A program made the position numbers and the translations under genes. Shown piece by piece: positions 46,116 through 57,442 of a stretch of DNA of 64,000 nucleotides. The notes under the pieces were generated by a model. It did no database searches. It was given only the letters and a program-made list of their open reading frames with translations, and was not told the DNA's origin. Source of the stretch: Branchiostoma floridae (Eukaryota > Chordata > Leptocardii > Amphioxiformes > Branchiostomatidae); NCBI RefSeq assembly GCF_000003815.2, contig NC_049997.1, forward strand, positions 7,786,306-7,850,305, in the 5' to 3' direction. The stretch's first letter is position 1. Each line of letters opens with the position of its first letter.

Positions 46116-47786
46116 GTTTGTGTCTGTCTGAGTGCACACAAACACAGACATACACGCACGCACGCACATATACATGCGCACATTGCTTGGTATTGAAAGG
46201 TCATTGACCTTTCAGATCTTGGCCATTCATCTTTCTTGGGCACCCTCTGTCTTGTACTCCGGTTTAGTCAGAAATGGTAAACAACTTCACTTCGAGCAGC
46301 TTTAACGAGTCAATGCCACTGTGGGTCATTGCCCCCTTTTGATTTGTTACCTAGACGTGTACCTTTCGCTCTCTCCACCGTATGTCTGGGTAGTATTACG
46401 CCCTTTTGTATCTCCGGAACGAGAAGAAATACAAGAGAGCACACCTTGGGTCGCAGCGATCAAAGGGCAAACAAACACCTCATTATTCATTTCAAACTTG
46501 ATAACGGATATCTTATCAATTACCCGCTAGGAAAATACACGAAACAAATACTTCTGTCAGCAATGACAATTCGCAATGTTTACTTTAATACATCGGGAGC
46601 AACAAGAAAACAAATCTGTCATTTCTGAAAACATATGAGTATGACATTGAGTTTGTTATGGCTAGTCTGCGTTAAGAGAGAATAGCCAGCTGTATATTCG
46701 AAGGCACCGATTCTTCTCAAATTGTTTTTGATATATGTTGTAACTTTTTCTTAACGATTTATAAAACATGTGGCTTTCTTGATTGTGTCATTGGTGGTTT
46801 ATTTACAATGGGATATTTGTTTGCATATCTTTCATGTCTTTCTTCTCTGCCAATTGAATTGCCCTTTAATTGGTACACGCTTGAATTACGGTGGTGTGAA
46901 AATGTTACGTTACGTAACTCCAAATTACACAACGAGTAATTACATGAGATGCCACCGGTAATTGATACAATGCGGTGGTTAAAAGCAACACCATAGTACG
47001 TTTGTGAAGGTTAGACATCCATGATATGATAAATAGAAAAACATTTCACTGAGGAAGGAAGGTGGATGCCTTCTGAAACGTCTGAATAAAAATTTTGATA
47101 CTATCCAGAAGAAGAGTTTGAACCATTATCTATTCAACACCATAGTATTACGCACTTTTGTATCTCCGGAACTACGATGAATACCAACAGAACACACCTT
47201 GGGGCGCACCTTAGAAAGTTTGGTATTGTGTGGAAAAACCGTTCTGAGGTTCATGTTTTCAAATACAAGTATTTAATGCCCGATAAGACAGGCTTTGACT
47301 TGATTTATTCTTCTATATAGAGACGTACAGCCACGGCTACCCCACTAGCTGGAGGCTATCATCAAGGGCTAGGTAGGCTTTAACATGCATACTTAGCTTG
47401 TAGGTCCCGCATTAGTTACTAGCATGTTATAGCCACGTTGGTATAACTTTAGCAAAGTTTATACACTTGCTTCCACATTAGTCCACATACGCACATGTAT
47501 CTTTAACAGTTTTCGAGCTAGCGTAATAAATTTCAAGTTATGAACTAGCTTATGATGAAAAAGTTTGTTTTGTGAAGTGATCTGTTTATCCCTCATTTGT
47601 GTTCTTGTCATCTTATATACAATGAAGTCATCTTGTAGATTTGAAACAGAAATCCCAAAAATGAAAAAGTTTACTTGAAGACGAACCTGTCTTGCCGACC
47701 CCGGCCTGCCCCAGCACCACCACCTTTACTGTCCTGGTCGGGCCGCTGGTTTTCCGTCCGCACGTGGGGGACCGCCTGGCTGCCAT
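44080..47786 (-). CDS. Ras-family small GTPase, RERG/RASL-like
   Basis: Exons on the minus strand: 47786-47687, 45977-45921, 45566-45493, 44544-44080; phases agree and give 231 residues. G1 P-loop GQAGVGKT is at 26-33, an effector-like segment KRFIGDYDPTLE at about 42-53, G3 DTAGQ at 73-77, G4 NKRD at 131-134 and a G5-like SEITTK. RWGDAFIIVYSI and YDPTLE closely resemble RERG and RASL11/12 proteins. The position equivalent to Ras Gly12 is Ala, as commonly found in the RERG group, while Gln61 is kept. There is no CAAX box; the chain ends NFC after a basic, proline-serine-rich tail (about residues 185-225), so membrane attachment by CAAX prenylation is not expected. The ATG is in good context (tctccATGG) with the P-loop close behind. 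Confidence 0.88.
44561..44656 (+). repeat. Tandem duplication of about 48 bp
   Basis: 'gaaatttacaactttctgtg' and its near copy 'gaaatttacaacattctgtg' are each followed by 'gttt-tcatt-tttttcagt'. It lies just upstream of the last GTPase exon's acceptor on the minus strand. Confidence 0.8.
45157..45465. mobile_element. PIF/Harbinger-like MITE, 309 bp
   Basis: Ends AGGTGGGGTCACAC and its inverse GTGTGGCCCCACCT are flanked by TAA on both sides (45154-45156 and 45466-45468). Longer similarity continues inward. It sits in the last intron of the GTPase gene. Confidence 0.75.
45711..45860 (+). pseudogene. LINE ORF2 C-terminal fragment with (TAGG)n tail
   Basis: The frame reads KAWQDNIADWTGLSLQERLI and then LARDRRTWRQI, ending at TAG, with a 'taggtaggtaggtagg' tail directly after. 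W-x-D-N-I, W-T and RDR-x-x-WR are the usual C-terminal signature of CR1/L2-type LINEs. A related fragment is at 63771-63860. It is antisense to the GTPase gene, in its second-last intron. Confidence 0.7.
46079..46112. repeat. (CA)n microsatellite
   Basis: About 15 CA units in a GTPase intron. Confidence 0.95.
46385..46460 (+). repeat. Repeat pair with 47144-47215
   Basis: 'agtattacgc', 'cttttgtatctccggaac' and 'gaacacacctt' or 'gagcacaccttggg' occur in the same order at both places. Confidence 0.65.
47040..47110 (+). mobile_element. Repeat copy with hammerhead-like core
   Basis: CTGAGGA at 47049-47055, hairpin GGAAGG/CCTTCT with loop TGGATG, then GAAACGTCTG from 47075. Spacing between the two core blocks is the same as in the other three copies. 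Confidence 0.5.
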
Positions 47787-48985
47787 GGAGAGAACTGCAC
47801 CACACCGTAGGAGCTGTATTTACGGAGAAATATGTCTGGTAAATGCACTAGAATCATTATTCTAAACAATTAACAACCCCTTTTGACTAGAAACTGTGGT
47901 AGCGGCTGCGACCTACTAGCGAACAACGATTTGACAGATCGCGGCCAACGAATTTCAGATTAATAACAAATTTGTTCACGCTTTGTGTGCTTTGGTATCT
48001 TTTAGATCATACTTTTACATAATGCATCATCTTTTTATGATAATATCAATCCAATTTTTGTTGTTGAACGGTCTCTCGCCGGCTAAGTGGAAAGGTGGCC
48101 TTTAGCCAAAGAGACGGGAGAACCAGGAACTAAATTTGGCTAATAATGTGACAACGTAAATTTTGTACAAATTTGTTGATTGCCTAACCTGTATGAAAAC
48201 TGTACAAAATTTACTGCACATGTAAACGAGAAACATTCGTTAAGAAAGGAAGGTAAAACTTCGATTGAAAGCAGACTAGCATAGGAAAGAAACCCGTACA
48301 TTGTATCACATATACGTACAAGGGAAACGTGATAAGTTTGTTGTAGCTTATCTCTAGCAGCATACTACTTTCAACAGCGACCCAAAGATAAAAAGATAAC
48401 CCTCAAAGCCATCGGAACTCACCAGTTAAGCCACACACGTCAGTTTAAGGTGCTTTCAGAGAGACCACCGTGTCACATATGTGCCTGACAACTTGTTAAG
48501 TAGATGTGTGGTTAAGAGCCCCTTTGTCGGCATGGGCGGTAGTGGATAGGGTTACAGAACATCCGTGTTAGGTTTCATGCGAGCGACGGTCCTTTGTTTG
48601 GAAAGAACACGCACTGACTTTATTGTATGGTTTCAAAAGAGAGGGAAAATGACCATGTCAGCTTGTTACACTATTTTCTGAAAGAGGGAAATGAGCCTCC
48701 CAGAATAGTACGAATTTCAAGCGTAAAGTCAAGTCAACGTTTACTGCACAATAATTGTCGCAGGCACTATGATAGTTTGTATAGCATCTTTTGTTACAAG
48801 ACAACCTAACTCGTGATGAAGGAACAGGAACATAATTTTGTGCGTGAACCTGTATAATTCAGGGGTTTCTCACCCAGATTTGAATCATATTTTGTGAAAT
48901 ATGAAGAAACTGTTGCAGCAGTGGTTTCCTGTTACAATTTGTAGAACTTAGTACGTATTCTTTGTTGTGGCCTCGAAACACAACA
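47787..48985. other. 5' flank of the GTPase gene
   Basis: No clear promoter motif or exon was identified. A pyrimidine-poor 'ggtgtggtgcag' on the minus strand just upstream of the ATG (47796-47810) could be an acceptor for an upstream 5' UTR exon. Confidence 0.4.
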
Positions 48986-48987
48986 AC

Positions 48988-50090
48988 CTACCTCCATATG
49001 AAACTAGAGTTCGGCGACCTCATACCTCCATGAAAATTTAGAGCTTTTGTAAATTTCATGCAATTGACTAAGACATTAACATAATTTATGCATGGTGTTG
49101 TTCATCATTGACAAAACGTACACATGTCACAATTATAAAATTCCCATTATTAATCATAAAGTTGTTTTCCAATTTTTACATAAATTATGCAAATAAGTTC
49201 CTCATTATCATATTTGGTATCTGCTTATATTCCACCTATCATATTAACATGTGCTACATTTATTGAAGTCCAGTTATTGAAAACAATGGAATTATACAAT
49301 TTCCTCATTAATTATGCAAATTAACTCCTCATTTGCATAACATGCATATCATTATAAACATCTTTGCCTAAGCTACCTGCATACCTAAAATGTAGGCAAT
49401 CCGTCAATCCTTTCTGCAGTTATCCTCTTTGGAATGTCTTGACAAAAACGCCCCTGCAGTTCCACAATTGAATGTTAGGGGACTGAAACTTGCCCCACTT
49501 TGTCATGACACTGAAAGCTATCTACCACTTAAATGTCACGACCATATCACGTACGGGACAAGAGATACATTGAAAAACTGCTATGATAGAATATTCTCAT
49601 TAATTATGCAAATGTACTCCTATATTGCATAATTGCTATTTTATCTTGTACAACATTGTCTAAGGTACCTACATACCAAAAATCATGAAAATCCGTTGTT
49701 CCCTTCTTGAGTTATCCTCGTCAGAAGTTTTTGACAAAAATGCCCCTGCTATCCCAAAACTAGACGCTAGGGGGCCCAAACTTATGTCATTTTTTCCTGA
49801 GCATAAGAGCTATCTAATACTTAAAAATCTTGACCATAGCATGTTCAGAACACAGAGATAGCAAAACCGGAAGTTGCGCTGCAGTACCAAGGTCATACAC
49901 CAGGGGCCCAAAATTGACCTTGACCTTCGTCTTCCCAATCCCTACCCACATACCAAATATCATCGTAGTCCATCAAGAGGTTCTCAAGTTATGCTGACCA
50001 CAAATATGCGGACACACAGACACACAGACACACACACAGACACACAGACAGACACACTCAAAACTATACCTCCATTTTTTCATGGAGGTA
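48988..50090. mobile_element. Composite repeat of about 1.1 kb with hairpin end
   Basis: Starts with 'tacctccatatgaaa' and a second 'tacctccatgaaaa'; ends in the hairpin 'tacctccat-tttttc-atggaggta' at 50067-50090. Inside, an AT-rich unit with 'ttaattatgcaaat' recurs, and the pair 'aaaacgcccctgcagtt' / 'aaaatgcccctgctatc' marks two longer internal repeats. A (CACAGA)n-like tract precedes the right end. Non-coding. Confidence 0.6.
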
Positions 50091-50976
50091 ACAACTGCAG
50101 TCTATGTACGCAGTAGCTTAGATCTCAGTAGACGTTGCCACAACTGACGCGAATCTGTTTGCAAGAATCTGTGTAGACAAATATCAGGCGATGTTTACAA
50201 GCGTCAAAGGATGTTAGAAGAATTCCCAGAAGTTTTTTTTTCTCTGACGTACCAAACTGATATAACGGGGGTGGCGGGAAGGGTACTAGGTAGGACCACG
50301 GTAGAATCATTCAAGTATGTGTCTGAAACGCTAACCCGAGTAAAATTGTAGAAGATAGGAAATAAAGGTGACGCTATATTAAAAACATTTCATTGACATC
50401 GACAAGCTTCACAAGATAAATAAAACCACAGAACGTCATGATAGGGGCAACACTTTAGTTACTAAAGCCAAGATTGGACTTGCGACTTAAAGATTATTGA
50501 CTATTTTCCAGCAACCTGTAGAGCCTAATAGATGCTAGCTATCTGCTACCTTAAATGCCCCCTGTATGTGTGTCATCGGCAACTCTTTCCCACTAATGAT
50601 CCCCAGTGGGAGGGCACGCACAGACCTGGATTGGCACCGGTGACCTTTAACTGATATCAATATCCATTAGCTCGACAGCACCTCATTTTGCATGGTGTTT
50701 GAAATCAATAGACATGGTGGCAATTATCTACAAGCCCTCCAAGTGCAGACAACAACAGATAAAACATAATCTGTGGTGTTTCTCAAGTACTTTAAACACA
50801 TGGTCAGAAACCAACTGATCGAGACAGCAATGTTTTTGATTAACACCCTGTTTTACAGTCTTTGTAATCACCATGTGCGACGACACATTAGATTGTAACG
50901 CTAGCTATTTGTAAAGACAAAACGTGTAAATATGAATAAAATACGGTATTTATTGACAAAAACAACCAGAAATCAA
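50091..50976. other. Intergenic, nothing recognised
   Basis: No exon or repeat could be supported. Confidence 0.45.
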
Positions 50977-51166
50977 CTAATCTGGACTGTTACAAACGAT
51001 TGCTACATGTGCATATATATTTTTTGTTGTTGAACGTATCCCCTTGAATTGATGTTTGTCAAAAGTAAAACTTTCCCAGAGACACAAACTTACGTAACGT
51101 ATGCATACTAACTCAACAATAACACACGAAGTACGATTATTATACAAGTACGTACGTACCTTCCAA

Positions 51167-51426
51167 CAAGAAACGGCCAGTACTTCTGTTCGCCTCCTCC
51201 TCTCTTGTAGACCGAATGCAGCAATCGTGATTTTTGGTTGGTACAGGTCACCTACAGGCAAACTTAGCACACGCGACAAAAACACGTATGTTCTTATATT
51301 ACTTTGGAGGACACACAGCTTGCCTATGTATATGTCCAAAGGCGTTATGCCTGGGTTGTCGCAGTTGTCGGTTCTTGCCGGAGGACCATACTCAACTTGT
51401 AACACCAAACTTCTAGCTTTGTTCAA
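51167..51426 (-). other. Possible coding exon, family unknown
   Basis: The minus strand has an open stretch (about 85 codons) that includes EYGPPARTDNCDNPGITPLD and ends at a GTACGT donor just after TGGAAG (about 51160). The opposite strand is also open here, so chance is possible. No family was recognised, and the upstream boundary was not found. Confidence 0.25.
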
Positions 51427-52703
51427 GGAAGTCGGGAAACCTCCACTCTTTACCCAGTCCTTGTTTTCGTGTCGTCTTGTTTACCGTCTTAAGCCTGTCC
51501 CTTTCACTGTCTGACGTTGATTTAAAGTCTTCTATATCCTTCAAGAAAGCCGCAAAGTTGGAGGAATCTCCAAACGTCCGTTCACACGTGTGGCCTCGTG
51601 ACGTTCTACTAGATTTATGACTTTCAGTGCAGCATCTTATTTATACCTAACCGCAGTTAGAGATAGAGAAATAGATCCGACATTTGACGAAGCGACAAAG
51701 AATGCCATGTCTTGACGTAATGTACTTACATCTCAGTCGAAGTTTCCTCATTCCTAGCTTACTCTGTCACGACTTCTAGTCTAGTGTGTGCATTTCAGGC
51801 GCTGACGGGATCTTGCGTGTGTTTTACACGGAATTAAATACTTGTCAATCCTCAAAAACAAATAGCAACACAACACAATGGTGGAAAGGCTCCACATTCC
51901 TGAGTATCCCCGTTCGTCGCCAGGACTTTGTTTTCCTCAAGTTATCCTCAATTTCGCACATCGCTGAGCAACACTTCCAAGCTCGTTAAGCATTCGATAG
52001 ACCAATATTAGTTTATTTGTCAAAGGGCCCAACAAGATGACCCCACGACGTGCGAGTGATAATGAGTATACAAACGATGTGTGAGGAGTACGGTATGAAT
52101 ACGTCATCACAATTTACATAAACTTCATGTCGTTGTTGAAAGACAATTAAAAACCGGACCCTGTTTAATGCTTTGTTATTTTTCACTCTATAAAGTTCCA
52201 TGATTAAAGATCCATTGCTAGGATTATTGTTAGATGTAGATAATAATTAGCTTACGGCAAAATATGGACGTAATAAAACTGCCAATCATGTTGAACCGGA
52301 AGTGACGTATAGTGGACTGACCGGATGTCCCCACAGGCGAATATTGTGACGTAAGTATCAAATGATATAGAAATGTTCGGAATGTGAAGAATTCTTCCTC
52401 TGTCGTCATCAATATGTTCAACGTTTACAGGTCATTTTCTTCCGTCTCAAATTGCGCAATTAGGTCACTGCCCTATTAAATATTAAACTAAAGCTAAGCA
52501 AAAACCATACTAAGGATGTTTTGAAAGTTAGGCATCGTCGATGGCACTTCAAACATAGTTCATACTTGGCGAAGAAAGTGTTGAAATGATGTGCAATTTA
52601 ATTCATATGTTCCGTGATATCAATTTGATTTGAATGCCTATCATATGTTATGTCATTTTCATCATATTCATTATAAAACTAAGGCGAATTCAAGCAAACT
52701 TAG
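51427..52703. other. Intergenic, nothing recognised
   Basis: No exon or well-formed repeat could be supported. Confidence 0.45.
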
Positions 52704-54678
52704 AGAGTGTGAGTTTAGTGTTGGGGTCTCCATCAGAGTATACATACCAGGATAACACTGAAACACCCACTGGCTGAGTGACTGAGCTAATTGACATATC
52801 GTCAGTGCCTTTGTTTTCACTGACAAACTTTATAACCTTCCTCAACATTAGTTTACTTCAAGTGAAGGTAAAAAAACATGTAGGCGTGAATTAAAGATAA
52901 TCTACACCACACTTTGGAATTACTTTCTTCTTGAAGTAAATCTATCAAGTGAAATTCTAAATGGTGAAAAACAACCGTTCGTGTCACTTTGGTTTCCCTT
53001 TCATTTAGCACGTACGGATCCTTTGCCCTCCGTGGAAATTGTTTAGATACCTGTTTTGATTATGGCCATAAAACAAAACCCATGACAAGGTGGCAGATTA
53101 GCACAGAATACAAAACATCTACTTTATAATTTAGAGTTGTTTTCACAAAAATGCCAGTCAATGTGCTGAAGAGTCAAATCGTACTGTGGAAGAAAACAGA
53201 AAAGGTTAGGCAAGTAGTCAGTATAGGGGATTCAACCTTCTGGGTTACAGCACCGGGATGGAACTGGACTGCAAAAATTGTCTCAACAAATGAAGGGAAA
53301 ATCATGGGTGGACGATAATATAGTCCAAAAAGATACCTACCTTCGCGGAGGGTGCTCTAAATCGCCAAGTCCAAATCGTATGCCGCATTCGTATCCGTAC
53401 TAGGAGCTCAAGGTTAAAACCATATAGAGGGGGTGATCTGTGTATGGGGTGGGTGATCATATCTTTTAATGTACAACAACATGGAACCCTTCGATTTCAA
53501 AGTCGGGCTCTTTTGATCATGCGAAAGATCAAACAGAGACCAGAGGGAAGGAGATAGCAGAACTCTAACTCCACCGGCTCTGATCAAACCTGTATTTCGC
53601 AGTTCTAGTTTGGAGATTGTATTGTGTGCAAAGTAACCACCATGCCTCGGAGCTTTGCTCTGGCGTTCCCCTCGTCGGCACTATGTATTTAAGCCCCCAT
53701 GGGGAAAAGGGGCCCTGGTGTTGCAAGCCAAACGTATACTAGGTCATTGAGTCTCAACCTTTTTTCATTCCGGGCAAGTAGCCCGCACCAGCCACCATAG
53801 TCCTATAAACAAGGCATATAATTAAGGTGTCCATACCCGGACTCACTCGGTGGTGTACAGTAGCCAAGGTTTGCACACACGTTGCCGAAATGAACGTTGG
53901 TGTTGATATACAGTAATAGATATGATCACCCCACTCTCTATGAACTTATCCTCAAACACATAGTACGGAGTCAAAAACGGCATACGATCGAGACTTAACT
54001 CTTCAGAACTCTCCTCAACGAAGGTAAGTGTCTTAAAGGTGAACACAATTCCCCACCCTTGATTGTCCTTTCATTTGTCGAGACAACGTTTGCAGTCTAG
54101 TTCCATCCCGGTGCTGTAACCCAGAAGGTTGAATCCCCTATACTGACTACTTGCTTAACCTTTTCTGTTTTCTTTCACCGTTCGATTTCACTCTTCAGCA
54201 CATTGACTGACGTGTTTGTGAAAACAACTCTAAATTAGAAAGTAGGCATTTTGTATTCTGTGCTAATATGCCACGTTGTAATGCGTTCTTTTGTTTTATA
54301 ACCATAATCAAAACAGGTACCTAAACAATTTCCATGGAGGGCGAAAGATCTGTACGTGCTAAATTGAAGGGAAACCAAAGTGATATGAAAGTTTTTTTTA
54401 GCTTAACCATTTTTAATTTCACTTCATACACTTACTTCAAGAAGAACTTGAGTAATTCTAAAGTGTGATGGAGATTATCTTTAATTTCCATACATATACG
54501 TAGTTCCCCTTAACTGTAAGTAAACAAATGTGGAACGAGGTTATAAAGTTTCTGTCAGTAAAAACAGAGGCAGCTGACAAATATGACAATTCACTCAGTC
54601 ACTCAACTAATGGGTGTTTCAGTAGTGTCGTGGCATGGCCATAGTCTGATGGAGACCCCAACACTTGACTCGCACTCT
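52704..54678. repeat. 2-kb near-palindrome (two arms of about 0.8 kb)
   Basis: The left arm begins 'agagtgtgagtttagtgttg' and the right arm ends in its inverse. Matches can be followed inward through 'gaaacacccactgg', 'cctgttttgattatgg', 'cagtataggggattcaacct' and 'atcgtatgccg' to about 53.50 kb and 53.88 kb, leaving a centre of about 0.4 kb. Divergence between arms looks like 10-20 percent. There is no transposase. It may be an inverted duplication or a large foldback transposon. Confidence 0.85.
53151..53318 (+). CDS. Possible small ORF or exon in the left arm, 55 residues
   Basis: ATG at 53151, stop at 53316-53318. The peptide includes KTEKVRQVVSIGDSTFWVTA followed by PGWNWTAKIVSTNEG. Its composition looks protein-like, and the right-arm copy keeps part of the VSIGDSTFWVTAPGWN frame on the minus strand but then has a stop. 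No family was recognised. Confidence 0.25.
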   Translation: MPVNVLKSQIVLWKKTEKVRQVVSIGDSTFWVTAPGWNWTAKIVSTNEGKIMGGR

Positions 54679-55762
54679 TCAGGTGATATAAGTTCAAGTT
54701 AGTTTGTTTTACAATAAATATGATGAAAATTACTATAAATATGATGTTCCGACAGGTAAATAAGTTTCAAGAGTTGGTCCTTATGTCACACAAAATGTTT
54801 GCCCGCAACAATTTACAAAGGCCATGGATAATTTTGTTGTTAGCTGTAGGTGGATGGTGAGTGCAAATTGATTAAATTCGACGTACTTGGGTGGCGCTGA
54901 GGAATAGCCTTTCCAATGGCTAGTCTCCGGACGACATGAAGAAAAAGAAACAGGAGTCAGTTTTACCACACATCAAACCAATAACAATCATCAAAAGTAA
55001 CATTTCCCCAGGTACAACCTTCAAATCATTGACCTTTTATTAGAATATAGGTGCCTGAATATAGGTTTATGATATAATGAACAGTACGTTTATACACAAG
55101 CATTAATCCCCGTTGACTTTCGTCAAAATATAGAAATGGTAAATAGAACAAATGTGCATATATTTGAAGAACGCACAGCTGCTCAGTCATTGGTCTAACC
55201 AATAATTGCAATTCTCTCATTGGCTGGAGTATGTAATTGAATTGTCATGGACGGTCGAAATCGGACAATTAAGCAAATGACACGACAAAAGACCAGGTGC
55301 CCAACTTTGCCCCTCCACTTCCTGCAGTTAAAATTCTTGACGGAAGTTTGTTTCAATGCACGTTTAAACTATAATACAATATTGCGTTTTTTTGCAAGCA
55401 AACAAAGGTTTTCTAACCGTCAGTTAAGTCGACAAAATTATCCGGCAAACGGCAGGAAAATTGAGTGGATTGTAACATGCTATCCCCAACAACTAACAAC
55501 AGCCGTGGTCGATGAAATTTCATCCTTTTAGTAAAAGTTTTTTTTCCAGCTAGCCTACTTCTTACCCATTTCAAAAATACCATTTGTTATTTTCACAAAC
55601 ATTCCCCAAGTATTAACTTTCAATTATCAATGATAGGGGAAACATACAAGCCACGAAATGTGCACATCGGAAAACATTGTTTGTCAACCAAAATGGAAAG
55701 AAAACGTGAAATTCAACGCTTTTTTTGTAAAAAGCGCAAAGAACAATGTTCAAGATGCTTAC
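54679..55762. other. Intergenic, nothing firm
   Basis: If the exon at 55763-55844 is real, this stretch is its first intron. No exon was recognised. Confidence 0.4.
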
Positions 55763-55844
55763 CTTCGTCACAGTTTTGAATCCAAAGCCATCCGACCGCC
55801 GTTCCAAGCTGCACACCAAACTTTGTCCGGCCATTTCCACCCAT
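55763..55844 (-). CDS. Orphan first coding exon (partial gene)
   Basis: On the minus strand an ATG in strong context (taccATGGG) opens MGGNGRTKFGVQLGTAVGWL and then WIQNCDE, ending in phase 1 at a consensus GTAAGC donor. A promoter with CRE, E2F-type and CCAAT motifs lies about 165-230 bp upstream. Downstream exons were not identified. Joined to the first GTPase exon through the acceptor at about 47796 it would stay in frame (DE-V-L-S-M-A-A), but that acceptor is weak and one in three joins fits by chance. The family is unknown. Confidence 0.5.
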
Positions 55845-56008
55845 GGTATTCCAGAAGCCCTTCCCCTCAGTTTCTGTGAAAAAATCTTCCGCAAAAATGT
55901 GAGAAAGCTTCAATATTTCGGTTCCAAATGTTGAAACATTAGGACATGTCTTGCACGGGGCGTGCACCCCGGACCACGCTACAAGAAAAATGCAGCACCT
56001 GGTGAACC

Positions 56009-56076
56009 TGACGTCACCGTGGCGGGAAATTCGAATATCATGTGACTTGATTAGGCACGGGACCTTTTCTGATTGG
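56009..56076 (-). promoter_or_regulatory. Candidate TATA-less promoter of the orphan exon
   Basis: Within 70 bp: TGACGTCA (full CRE palindrome, 56009-56016), TTTCCCGCC on the minus strand (E2F type, 56021-56029), CATGTGA (E-box-like, 56039-56045) and an inverted CCAAT (ATTGG, 56072-56076). The order and distance to the ATG at 55844 suit a housekeeping-type promoter firing on the minus strand. Confidence 0.5.
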
Positions 56077-56364
56077 CTGACTAATATTTGATGCAAATGA
56101 AATTCATCATTTTCTTCTATAGTAATATGCTTGCTATCATTGGGCACCAACAATAAAATAGCACTAATCACAGGTATATAATGAAAACGATTTCAGTGGT
56201 TCTCCTTTGCTGTTCTTAGTCAAGCCATCACCCCTAGAATGTTACATGGTTTGTTCCAGTTGTGGTACTCTTCCGAGGTCCGCCAGCCTCCCACATGTTT
56301 ATCACAATGATCAAGATATAAGTTTACGAAGATAAGACATTCAGTTAATAAGATACGCCAAAAG

Positions 56365-56465
56365 GTATTTACTCAAGCAACTGGATATGATTTTGGAAAC
56401 GATCAGACGTTTCCAAAATCATCAGACGTTTCCAAAATCATATCCAGTCGCTTTAGAAACTGCTT
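56365..56465. mobile_element. Foldback fragment related to 29195-29320
   Basis: 'actggatatgattttggaaa' is inverted as 'tttccaaaatcatatccagt', with 'cagacgtttccaaaatcat' repeated twice in between. The hammerhead-like core is missing. Confidence 0.65.
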
Positions 56466-57442
56466 TCTGGCGATCAAGGCATACGTGGTGGGTTTTCTTA
56501 ATATGTTCTTCGCACCCTGTTTCATTTCACCTTTGATTTTGATATAATTGTAAATTAGTAACATATGGACCTTCAAGATCAGAGCTCTACCCTGTCTCTG
56601 TTAACTAGACTTTATTCACATAAGTAACGTTTACCCAGTGACGTCATCAGTATGTATGCTATGTAATACAATGATGATAAGAGGGATAATATCATGATTA
56701 TAATTCATATCATATGTTGTTAAATCTTCGAACCTCTAGTGTAAACCGTAGTCAAACACAGGACAACGACTTGAAGAAGACTGATTTTCTTTATTCTCGA
56801 TTGTGTTAACGTAACCTCTGTGACATTAAATACATTTTTGAGACTAACAACTTAAGGCCCCAAATCTTCAACTTCAACGCTGAAGGAAGTCAACACAATA
56901 GAAACAGAATGTTTTCAAGTACATTTCTGACTAAAAATGGTATGCTTAAAAACACTGGGGGAACTCCTGCCCAATGCTCAAAACTACAACCAAATGCAGT
57001 TTATAAGTGTCCAATTCTATTAACACATGTACCTCGGCTAAAAAAAAAAGATGCAAATTTAACTGACATCTCATCCCGATACACAAAGATCTATCAAACA
57101 TTACCAACAGCTGAAGAAAAAATTGTGGGAAAAAATTTTTTTCCATTAACTTGCAATGATTTGATTTCGCAGTAAAGGAGAAAATGGACAGTTCACAGTG
57201 GTTTTAAGTTCGTGATAGCACTATATATATAAATATACAGTAACATCCTTAGTAATTGAAGACTGTGGATTTAGTTCTTGTGAAAAGTTTGCAAAAACTG
57301 TGAACATAAAACCACAAAAATTCTAGAAATGACATAGTAAGTAATAGTGAAACCTAAAGTGCAGTTCTGATAAAGACAGCTTAGCTCTCTTACATACTTG
57401 ATCTCTGATAATTCTTTCCTGATTAACTTTATTCAGAACTCT
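56466..57442. other. Intergenic, 3' flank of the sialidase gene
   Basis: No exon recognised. Transcripts of the sialidase probably end close to 57428. Confidence 0.45.
57428..57433 (-). terminator. Polyadenylation signal of the sialidase gene
   Basis: AATAAA on the minus strand begins 10 bases after the sialidase stop codon (57443-57445), giving a very short 3' UTR. Confidence 0.6.

Noticed and set aside
55713-56171. 152-codon minus-strand ORF as one protein
   Set aside because: The part upstream of the ATG at 55844 covers the promoter motifs and looks like a chance open frame; only the segment from 55844 to the donor at 55763 is credible.
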